64,000 bases of DNA from Lithobates sylvaticus (Eukaryota; Chordata; Amphibia; Anura; Ranidae), in NCBI GenBank assembly GCA_028564925.1, contig CM053029.1, forward strand, positions 580,046,955-580,110,954, written 5' to 3'. Both the position numbers and the translations under genes were made by a program. Each line of letters begins with the position of its first letter. The first letter of the stretch is position 1. The notes beneath the pieces were generated by a model. That model worked only from the letters and a program-made list of their open reading frames with translations, ran no database searches and was not told where the DNA came from. This document shows, in pieces, positions 44,183 through 53,829 of this stretch.

Positions 44183-44488
44183 AAAGGGAGGAATGGACTT
44201 TATAGGCACTAGTTAGAAATTTTTTAAACAATTTATTAGAAAAATAATATAACAAACAATTATGTATAAACACACATACAAATATTGGCATTGACAATAC
44301 TTGAAACTATATATAAAACAGACAAAATCCGAGAGACTCCCCCTATGGGTGTGCAGTACCACATAAAATTATCGCTGGCAGTGGGATTGGTGTGTATAAA
44401 CACTTGCACCGTGTAGCTTCCCAGTGGAGTGTGTACTGGCCCGAAGAGGGATGGTCATCGGTCCTGTCGATTAAAAGAAGGAACTTCT

Positions 44489-44530
44489 GCTCAACATGTT
44501 TCGCGACTGCTACGTCGCTTCCTCAGGAGC
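44489..44530 (-). ncRNA. Hammerhead ribozyme candidate C, in the Penelope-like 3' region
   Basis: Minus strand: GCTC (44530-44527), CTGAGGA (44526-44520; position 7 is free in the CUGANGA consensus), an extra A, stem II GCGAC/GTCGC closed by GTAGCA, GAAA (44502-44499), the self-complementary ACATGT, T at the cleavage position (44493), then GAGC (44492-44489) pairing with GCTC as stem I. All invariant core bases are present. Stem III is only two pairs in cis, or six if two molecules pair through ACAUGU. Hammerheads are documented in Penelope-like elements. Confidence 0.65.
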
Positions 44531-45483
44531 GTTCGTTCTAATTAAAGAAGAACATTTTGTTACTTAATGCAGCGTTGGTACATATATAATATATAGTAGT
44601 AAATAAACACTTTACAGGGTTATTTAAACAAACACTTACTGATGCAGTGTCCACACAAGAGAACCCTCTACTCTCTCCCACGTGAACGGATTCCAAAACC
44701 AAAGAGGGCTCCACGCATACAGCCCCGATGGAACAAAGGGAGGTGCCACAACCTCTAAAAGGGTGTGCTCACTGAAAGTGAGACCCTAGGAGGTGGACAA
44801 ACTACTGTGCAGCAAAAGGTTATGGGGATATAACCAGTAACTAAAGTAGAATAGAAAATAAAACACTATTACTAATTGTTGATGAATAAAGAGGTGTTAT
44901 GTTAAAACACCATATTGTCACTAATACGCATGCTGATGTACTCACTAGGACAGATGATAGTAACCAATATACTGGGTATGTTAGGTGGAATGCCAAGCTG
45001 TTGACCGTAATGCTCCAAACAGGATAGGAGTCCACACTATATAGAATAGATGTATAGTATAAATATAGGTATATAAACATTGGGGGGGGCTAGTATTAAG
45101 AAAATCTACATATTTAGGCCTCATATTGTTACACCTTATGTACATCATATGGCTATATAGAGAAAACGTGGGTGGTCTGGACATAATGACATAATAGGTT
45201 CAATGCCATTGATGTATATATATAAATCATCAAACTGGCCACATAAGATAAAGAGGTGTTAAAGAGAAGAAGGGTCTGACTGATTGCTATTGGGTGCCTG
45301 AAAAAGATATCCTATTGAGCTATTTAGGTACCAAAAACGAACTAACCAAACTGCTATGCGGATTACCTTGTAAAGGAGGAATGGTTCCTGAAAAAGAAGC
45401 TGGTGTACTTAAGGTGTTGCGGCTGTTACACCATGGTCGTTGCTCTCCTGGGACCTCTGTGAGGAGGAGCGACCGTCTAGCCG

Positions 45484-45491
45484 CTTTTATA
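45484..45491 (-). promoter_or_regulatory. TATA-like box in the Penelope-like 3' region
   Basis: Minus strand CGGGATATAAAAGCGGC, directly downstream of a CpG-rich stretch (45500-45760), a core-promoter-like layout. It points toward the element's 3' end and could drive a following copy in a tandem arrangement. Inference from sequence only. Confidence 0.4.
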
Positions 45492-46209
45492 TCCCGTTTG
45501 GGTGACGTCGGAACACGTCCGACGTCGACCCGAACCAGCCTAATCGTCATCAAAAGGCGTCGGGGCTGCGCGCGCATCTCATCTGATGCGCAACGCTGGT
45601 CTTCCCCGGCGCCGGCGACGTAACGGACGGCGTTGCTGAGCAACGCCGTCCTAGCCGCATCCGTCAATTGCCACACGCCCCCCTACATCCCCGAAATGTA
45701 CGGGAGGAGGGGAATACGTACAGCTAAGGCGCATGCGGCTCGGGCGGCTGCATAACCAGCTGCACAGGTGGCGTAGGTGTCACTACCCACAGCGAGTATA
45801 CATGGAACCACAAGGGGAACCCGACCACACTGATGGAGGAAAAAGGGGGGGGACCACATGGGACGTTGTTTGGCGTGGGACCTGAGTAGAGAGCAAACAA
45901 ATGCGGGGCAGTGCATCAGCAACATATAACATCTCAAAAGAGAAAATAAATATTTTATATAACACATTACATAGGTTAATTGTTGTAAACATTACACATT
46001 ACATTGCGAGCTTATACAGAATATATATCATTATCCCCGGAAGTCTATTGTCCTGATGAGATTAACATTAAAGGTTTAAAAATAGAGCACCATATATGGG
46101 AATGGAGGGAGGGAAAAAGAGGGGAAGGAGGGTGATATATGGAATTATACAAAGGGGAAGCAAGGATCCCCGCGGGGCATCAAGGAGGACATATATCCTG
46201 GCCACGGTG

Positions 46210-48618
46210 TCACAGAAAGGGCCGATAGGATATTACCTCATTGATACCCGGCGGGGTAGTGGCATCCAAGCGTTCGATCCAATAAGTTTCTTTTTGTAGG
46301 ATCTTTTTGTCCCAATTGCCACCTCTAGTATTTTGTTTAACCACCACTAATACCACGAAAGAGATCATGGAAATATCAAATTTATGATATAATCCCAGGT
46401 GGTGGCTAACCGGAGTTAACATCTTGGCCCACTGGGAATAAAACAGGTGATCATATATTCTCTTCTTTAGGGGGCGTATGGTTTTGCCCACATAGTAGGC
46501 TCCACATTGGCAATTCATAAGGTATACCACCCCGGGGGTGTCACAGGTGGCATTAAACCGTGGGCAGAATTTGTTACCATTAGGCAAAACAAACGTTGTG
46601 CCCACCTGTATATGTGGACAATATGAGCAATGGCCGCATATATACATTCCCCTAGGTGGATCGTCAGTTTGATCCCTCGGCTGGTAGAGACTGGCCGTAA
46701 GTTTATCGCCTATAGACAGGGCCTTTCGAAAAACCATCTCTGGTGTGGTGCGGACGTAATTACGGAGCACTGGGTCCTCACTGAGGAAATGCCAGTGCTT
46801 CGTCATACATGCGCGTAGTTGTGCATGTTGGGCCGAAAAACGTGTGACAAATTTGGTTGTCTGTTGTTCTCCGGTGGGAAAAATTAGTTGTACTCTATCG
46901 AGGCATAGTGCTTTATTGTAGGCACGTCTCAAAAGGCTTTTGCTATAGCCTCGTTCGAATAGACGGCTACGTAGCTCTTTGGCTTGATGGATAAATTGTT
47001 CATTCTGCGTGCAGTTCCGCCTGAGGCGAAGATACTGTGCATAGGGGATGCTATGCACCAGTGATTTTGGGTGGCCACTTTCCGCATGCAGCAGTGTGTT
47101 ACCAGCTGTTTTCTTCCAGAAAAGTTTGGTGACTATATTGTTGGACTCATCTCTGTATAGTGTTAGGTCTAAAAAGGAAATCATATCTTTATGGTATTCA
47201 TAGGTAAACCTGAGATTGTAGTTATTAGTATTGAGGTGAGACATGAAACTTTCTAAAACTGGAACAGTGCCTGTCCAGATTAGTAAAATGTCATCGATAT
47301 ATCTGAGCCAGCATAACGCTTGGCTCAGGTATCGATCCAGACTTTCATCAGCAAAAATTTCCCGCTCCCACCCCCCCAGGTACAAGTTGGCGTACGCCGG
47401 TGCACAACACGTGCCCATGGCGACGCCTTGTACCTGGAGGTAGTGGGTGCCGTAAAAGGAAAAGCAATTATGTTTAAGGATAAAAGACAGTAGCTTCAAC
47501 AAAAAGGTGTTAAAATCCCACTGTCTGTTATCCTCTTCCATCAGGAATCTGCTAGTAGTTTCAAGGCCTAGGTCGTGTGGAATGCTGGAATATAGAGCTT
47601 CTACATCCACTGTAACGAAAAAGGCCTCACTGGGAATGGTTAGGCCCTCAAGGCTTCGTAGGAGGTCAGGTGTATCTTTAACATAAGATGGTAATTGAAC
47701 CACATGGGGCATAAGAAAGAAGTCAACAAATCTGCTAGCGTGTTCAGTGATTGACCCGATGCCTGATACTATGGGTCTTCCTGGGGGTTTATTTTTGTTT
47801 TTGTGAATTTTAGGTATGGTATAAAAAATGGCCTCTCTAGGGAATGGAATGTTGAGGAACTCATACGTCTGTTTGTCGATGAGTGCCTCTATGTAGGCTG
47901 TATAGATTAGAAATTTGAATTCCAATCCAAATTTGGAAATTATGTCTGTGGTGATAGGTCTATACCACTCTGTATTTTCCAATACATCTAGGCACATTCT
48001 CTCATATTGCAGATTGGTTTGAAGTACAATGTTTCCCCCTTTGTCTGAGGGTTTTATAACTGTATCCTTTCTAGTGTGTAATTGTTTTAAAGCTTGCTGT
48101 TGACTGATTGTCATGTTGGGAGAAGCATATGATATCGACATTGATTTAATCTCTTTTACCATGGCAATGAGGAATGCCGAGATTTGTGGATTAGTTGTTA
48201 AATCAGGGAATTGATTAGATTTGTTTTTAAAAGTATGTTTCTTGGGGATTTGTTTATTGGTCCTTGCTGCAGTGATTGGACAGGGATTTGAGGTCCCAGG
48301 AAGTTCTAGGGGACTGCTGGCAAAATCTGGATTCTCATCCAGTAGCAGCATTAGATCCCTCAAGGCTCTGAAATCTTTCATTGTATAATTCTTAATTTTT
48401 TCAGATATTGCTTTTTCTTCCTGCTGACGTTTTCTAATGGGGTCAAACATGTAGTTATATGTTAATTTACGTGTAAATAAATACAAATCCTTGATAGCCT
48501 CATACTTGTCTATGTTGGTATGAGGGCAGAAGCTTAGTCCTAACTTGAGAACCGTTATTTCCTCATCGGAGAGGGGGTACGGTGTCAGATTAATTACATT
48601 TAGTTCATCTTTCGCCAT
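46210..48618 (-). CDS. Penelope-like ORF2: reverse transcriptase with GIY-YIG endonuclease
   Basis: 802 aa, intact. It would copy element RNA into DNA at a nick made by its own nuclease. N-terminal region to about 185, then KPSDKGGNIVL (DKG, 192-194), a motif characteristic of Penelope-like RTs. RT core: IPKIHKNKNKPPGRPIVSG (268-286), VTVDVEALYSSIP (motif A, Asp338), QGVAMGTCCAPAYANLYLG (397-415), YIDDILLIW (catalytic Asp442 and Asp443). After a linker comes a Cys-rich knuckle (Cys661, 664, 667, 685, 692), then GIY-YIG as GVVYL (696-700) and AYYVGKT (707-713), with Arg720 and Glu777 in KETYWIERL as likely catalytic residues. Length fits the family. The start is the ATG sharing one base with the ORF1 stop. 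Assignment to a subclade (Neptune or Poseidon type) is not attempted. Confidence 0.93.
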   Translation of the reverse strand: MAKDELNVINLTPYPLSDEEITVLKLGLSFCPHTNIDKYEAIKDLYLFTRKLTYNYMFDPIRKRQQEEKAISEKIKNYTMKDFRALRDLMLLLDENPDFASSPLELPGTSNPCPITAARTNKQIPKKHTFKNKSNQFPDLTTNPQISAFLIAMVKEIKSMSISYASPNMTISQQQALKQLHTRKDTVIKPSDKGGNIVLQTNLQYERMCLDVLENTEWYRPITTDIISKFGLEFKFLIYTAYIEALIDKQTYEFLNIPFPREAIFYTIPKIHKNKNKPPGRPIVSGIGSITEHASRFVDFFLMPHVVQLPSYVKDTPDLLRSLEGLTIPSEAFFVTVDVEALYSSIPHDLGLETTSRFLMEEDNRQWDFNTFLLKLLSFILKHNCFSFYGTHYLQVQGVAMGTCCAPAYANLYLGGWEREIFADESLDRYLSQALCWLRYIDDILLIWTGTVPVLESFMSHLNTNNYNLRFTYEYHKDMISFLDLTLYRDESNNIVTKLFWKKTAGNTLLHAESGHPKSLVHSIPYAQYLRLRRNCTQNEQFIHQAKELRSRLFERGYSKSLLRRAYNKALCLDRVQLIFPTGEQQTTKFVTRFSAQHAQLRACMTKHWHFLSEDPVLRNYVRTTPEMVFRKALSIGDKLTASLYQPRDQTDDPPRGMYICGHCSYCPHIQVGTTFVLPNGNKFCPRFNATCDTPGVVYLMNCQCGAYYVGKTIRPLKKRIYDHLFYSQWAKMLTPVSHHLGLYHKFDISMISFVVLVVVKQNTRGGNWDKKILQKETYWIERLDATTPPGINEVISYRPFL

Positions 48619-48620
48619 TA
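48616..48620 (-). promoter_or_regulatory. UAAUG stop-start overlap between ORF1 and ORF2
   Basis: ORF1 ends in TAA and ORF2 starts in ATG, sharing one A. The same pentanucleotide couples ORF2 translation to ORF1 termination in the SART1 LINE. Here that use is inferred from position only. Confidence 0.6.
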
Positions 48621-49442
48621 GGTGCGCTGGGTCCCCTCTAAAGGGATGTCTCTGCGTGCTTGGCGTATTTGGTTTGTATTGGTCTCTCTGGGGTTAGATG
48701 GTTCTCCCGTTGTGGGCATTACAGGTCCAGTTTGGGAATTGTGTAGGAGTTGTATGGCTTGAGCCGCTACAGGGCCCATGTAGGCATACTGGGACAGATC
48801 TGTAGTTTGTGCTTTCCCATCACCTCTACGTGGGCCACCCTGTGATTGGTTGGTATTAGGTTTAAAGTTTGAGCCAACATCTGGTTTCTTTTTATTGCCC
48901 GGTGCTTGTTGCCCACCACCATAGAAACCCCTCTTACGTGATCCCTGGAAAGAACGGTCCGCTGATGTCGATAGAGGTGTTTGTGCCTGGGAAAAAGAAG
49001 AAGAAGAAACAGATGAGTCAGAGAAATCATCTTCTGATGCATAGACGTATCTAGGATTGACTTGAGGGTAGCTCCTACCTGCACCCCTTTTAACCCTTAT
49101 CTGACTATCCCATTTGTAGGCATAATTTTCCACAAAGGCCATTCTATCCTTGGCTAATTTGACCTGTTTTTTAGAGATTATGTTTTTATTGAGCTTATCC
49201 AAGAACTCTTTAAGTTCCTGGTTTTTGGTTACATAGAGGGGATGTTTCTGTATTTGTTCATGTTGTTGTCTGAGCATTCCTAGTTCTTTATCTAATTGGT
49301 CAATATCTGTCTGATACTGAACCAGTAGTAGCTGCATACACTCCTTACTGCATTTATTCAAAATGCCCTCCCATAGGGCAAAATGCCCTCCCATAGCCAT
49401 AGCTTCCCCTCTCACAGAACAGCAGGTCTGCCTTGTTGACAT
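48618..49442 (-). CDS. Penelope-like ORF1: coiled-coil basic protein, function unknown
   Basis: 274 aa, intact. No domain I recognise. Residues 33-105 (starting KECMQLLLVQYQTDIDQLDK) are predicted helical coiled coil, rich in Leu, Gln, Glu and Lys. Residues 116-130 are basic, 139-165 Ser-rich and acidic (EDDFSDSSVSSSSF), and 165-215 basic, Gly/Gln-rich and likely disordered (GSRKRGFYGGGQQAPGNKKK). Such a layout suits an oligomerising nucleic-acid chaperone, as in LINE ORF1 proteins; that is inference. No zinc knuckle is seen. The first 14 codons come from a 58-bp segment identical to a nearby MITE, so an alternative start is Met15 or Met17. Residues 18-28 include a short duplicated stretch (49360-49398). 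Confidence 0.75.
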   Translation of the reverse strand: MSTRQTCCSVRGEAMAMGGHFALWEGILNKCSKECMQLLLVQYQTDIDQLDKELGMLRQQHEQIQKHPLYVTKNQELKEFLDKLNKNIISKKQVKLAKDRMAFVENYAYKWDSQIRVKRGAGRSYPQVNPRYVYASEDDFSDSSVSSSSFSQAQTPLSTSADRSFQGSRKRGFYGGGQQAPGNKKKPDVGSNFKPNTNQSQGGPRRGDGKAQTTDLSQYAYMGPVAAQAIQLLHNSQTGPVMPTTGEPSNPRETNTNQIRQARRDIPLEGTQRT

Positions 49443-49460
49443 AGGCAGACTGCAATTCTG
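49403..49460 (-). repeat. 58-bp MITE-derived segment around the ORF1 start, forms a hairpin
   Basis: Identical to 51075-51132 of the piggyBac-like MITE. On the minus strand CAGAATTGCAGTCTGCC (from 49460) pairs with GGCAGACCTGCTGTTCTG (to 49415), leaving the ORF1 ATG (49442-49440) in the loop. The MITE is the likelier source because the palindrome is part of its body. Confidence 0.7.
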
Positions 49461-49536
49461 TAGGATGTGGCACTCTGATATAGTTTAGGTGTTTAAGATT
49501 GCCACCTTAGGACTCAGCAATCCTTCTCTTTTCTTC

Positions 49537-49945
49537 TAAGCCTAGATTAAGGCTTACCTGTAGGTCCAATAAATATCTCCTAAACCTACATGGTTTAGGA
49601 GATATTTAGAAAAGAAAAGGCACCGCTATCTATGGCGCATGCACCGTAGACAGCGACGCGTAGGCGCACTGCGCATGCTGAGATCACGGCGATATGCCGC
49701 TCTCGTGCACATTCGCGGGAGTGACGTCATCGCCGCTCCAGCAAATGACAGCGCTGGAGCGGCGAGACCCGGAAGTCACTCCGGCGCTGGATGGCGGCGC
49801 AGAAGATTGTGGATGAGGACCGCTTCGGGGGCTTCGTTCTCAGGTAAGTCATTCATAATGAGCTAGTATGCTATGCATACTAGCTCATTATGCCTTTGCC
49901 TTGCAGGTTCCGTTTTTTTTTTTTTTTTAAATAGGCTTTACTTCC
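49537..49945 (-). repeat. Interspersed repeat, family K copy 3 (right piece)
   Basis: Continues 44106-44182: GGCTTACCTGTAGG, AATATCTCCTAAACC, and at the far end ATACTAGCTCATTATGCC and TTTACTTCCTCTT. The first 16 bases are the Penelope-like target duplication. Confidence 0.8.
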
Positions 49946-50212
49946 TCTTTAATACTTAATCAGAAGCTGTGCTCAATTAACACAATGAGATTTAGTGATG
50001 GTAACAAATACAAAGGTTATAATCATGTTAGTATACAGGACGACATATGTAGTGGAATGCAGAAAAGCAGGTACTATTCAAAGAGAAATACAATCAAGAC
50101 ACTTTTATACATTTTTCATTATACAGTAATAGTGTCATAACTATTAGGTGAGCACATGAAAAGCAGAATGGCTGAATGACACACGATTACGTTATTAGAG
50201 ATGTAGAGTACT
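49946..50212. other. No recognisable feature
   Basis: Short non-coding interval. Confidence 0.45.
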
Positions 50213-50529
50213 TTAACCAATTCAGCCCCGGGTGGTTTACCCCCCCCCCCCTTTTCATGACAAGGCCATTTTGGCAATATTGCACTGCGTTACTTTAACT
50301 GACAATTGCGCACCGCAAAAAAAATGATGTCCTTTTTTTCCCACAAATAGAGCTTTCTTTTGGTGGTATTTGATCACCTCTGCGGTTTTTATTTTTTGCG
50401 CTATAAACAAAAATAGAGCGACAATTTTGAAAAAAATGCAATATTTTTTACTTTATGCTATAAAACACATCCAATAAAAAAATGTAAAAAAATTGCAATT
50501 ATATATGGCAAATATGTATTCTGCTACAA

Positions 50530-50733
50530 GGGTGAGCGGGGATAGGTAAAGGGGATTATTACGGTACCGGTAATATGAAAGTACTCATAAGGTTATAATA
50601 TAATAAATATTTTTATTGGGGAACAAAATAAACAACAATGGTAATTTTATATAGAAGTCACATTCAACAAGTATGGTACAGTACATACAACATATATTCT
50701 ACATATAATTATATATGAAGAAAAATAATAGAC
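50530..50733. mobile_element. 204-bp insertion with 16-bp target duplication
   Basis: ATGTATTCTGCTACAA flanks both sides (50514-50529, 50734-50749), and the empty site matches the host element. The insert has no inverted ends. The long duplication points to reverse-transcriptase-mediated insertion. It contains AATAATAAATATTTTTATTG, and its minus strand has AATAAAAATATTTATTATAT. The family is not recognised. A truncated Penelope-like or LINE copy is possible. Confidence 0.65.
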
Positions 50734-51282
50734 ATGTATTCTGCTACAAATTTTTGGTAAAAGAAATCCCAATAAGCGTATATTGATTGGTATGCGCAAA
50801 AGTTATAGCGTCTACCAACTATATAGCGGGACAGTCACATTGCCGCAGACAAATCTGACACTTTTTGGGGACTAGTGGCACTAATACAGTGATCAGTGCT
50901 AAAAAGATGCACTGTCACGTAAGAATGACACTGGCAGGGAAGGGGTTAACATCATGGGGCGATCAAAGGGTTAAATGTGCTCCTAGGGAGTGCTTTCTAA
51001 CTGTGTGGGGGATGCTTTGACTGGGGAAAGACAGAGACAAGTGTTCCTGATTAGCAGGAACACAAGATCCCCATCTTCCCCTCTCACAGAACAGCAGGTC
51101 TGCCTTGTTGACATAGGCAGACTGCAATTCTGCCTCTCCTGAGAACGATCGGTGAGTCCAGGTGGACATCGGGTCTGCCGGACCATCTGGTTAGTTCCCA
51201 CTGTGTCCAATCACAGCGGGGGCGGGTCGCCGGTGGCACGTACATACGCCCCATACCCGGTGCACAAAATCATGTACAGGTA

Positions 51283-52902
<1,620 letters not shown>

Positions 52903-52971
52903 TATGTGATTTTGCGCAGGAGGGTGGTCCTGCCACAGCATACCTGCGTGAAGCGGTCCATAACAGGTTAA

Positions 52972-53825
52972 AGTATTATTGTTTCAGTTAGTAGTTAGTG
53001 TCTTAGTTTTTATACTGAGTATATGCAACCTTAGCATGGTGTTTTTTTTTTTTTTTTTTAACAGGTAAAAGCATGGTGGTTTAGTGTGAAATCCACTCCG
53101 AATGTATACATACATACTAATCTGCTTCCAAAGAGCCCATAAACTATCTGAAACGGCAGAAGGATAGTATAGGGAGTTAAGGAGAGCAGATCTCTTGTCA
53201 GTTAGGAGCTGATAAATGCATACACAAGGATACAAGGGACTGGTAGGGTTTGCTTCTGTAAAGGGCTTCTTGTAAGAGTGGATGCATTTATTTAAATAAA
53301 ACTTTCCAGCTGGTCTTGTCTGGTGAATTCCCCAGTGTTCTACAAAATCTCAGTACGTTGCATATTGTAAAAAAAAAAAATGGGTTTCCAAGGCGGAGGC
53401 AATATTTTACCTTTCCACACAATGGAGCTCACCAGACTTGGTTAGGAGCTGCCCAGAAAGGTTAAAGACTATTTTTTACATACTGAGAAAGATCCAAAGA
53501 TTTCTCAATTTTACTCCCCCATTAAAGGCTTACTTTTTAGATAACAATAAACAACCCTTCAAAAAGGTGATAAAACATTATAACAGATATTTGCAATAAT
53601 ACATTTCACAAACCATATGAAGGACGTCCATAATTATCGAGGCTCAAAACGGCAATCAGTGGCAAAAAGACTAGTCACCAGAATTTACTATAGGATCTCT
53701 GAACTGTATCTTTCTCCATTACTGATCTACCATGCCTTGGATTGTATTGTGTCCATGTGTTGAGGTGATCATCTTGGTAGAGGTAATGCTTTGCCTGCTA
53801 ATGCCAAAGTTGCCCCCTTTCACTA
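52972..53825. other. No recognisable feature
   Basis: AT-rich non-coding DNA with T- and A-runs. Nothing supported. Confidence 0.45.
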
Positions 53826-53829
53826 TTGA

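Larger units (their letters stand above)
44183..49536 (-). mobile_element. Penelope-like retroelement, apparently complete
   Basis: A 5.35-kb insertion bounded by a 16-bp duplication TAAGCCTAGATTAAGG (44167-44182, 49537-49552) in a family-K repeat. The empty-site order is seen in the sister copy at 32008-32044. On the minus strand it has a 94-bp leader, ORF1 (274 codons), ORF2 (802 codons) and a ~2-kb 3' region with a CpG-rich block (45430-45760), a TATA-like box and a hammerhead-like motif. Penelope-like elements are the RT plus GIY-YIG class of eukaryotic retroelements, with variable target duplications. Both ORFs are open, so the copy may be recent. It lacks a full upstream repeat, so its promoter may lie in the 3' part of a preceding tandem copy, an arrangement known for the class but not shown here. 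Confidence 0.9.

Noticed and set aside
46050-46075. CCTGATGAG as a possible fourth hammerhead core
   Set aside because: No GAAA box or stem II follows, and it lies on the strand opposite to the element's transcript.
46630-47443. Plus-strand frames opposite the reverse transcriptase
   Set aside because: Antisense shadows of the Penelope-like ORF2 with no recognisable motif.
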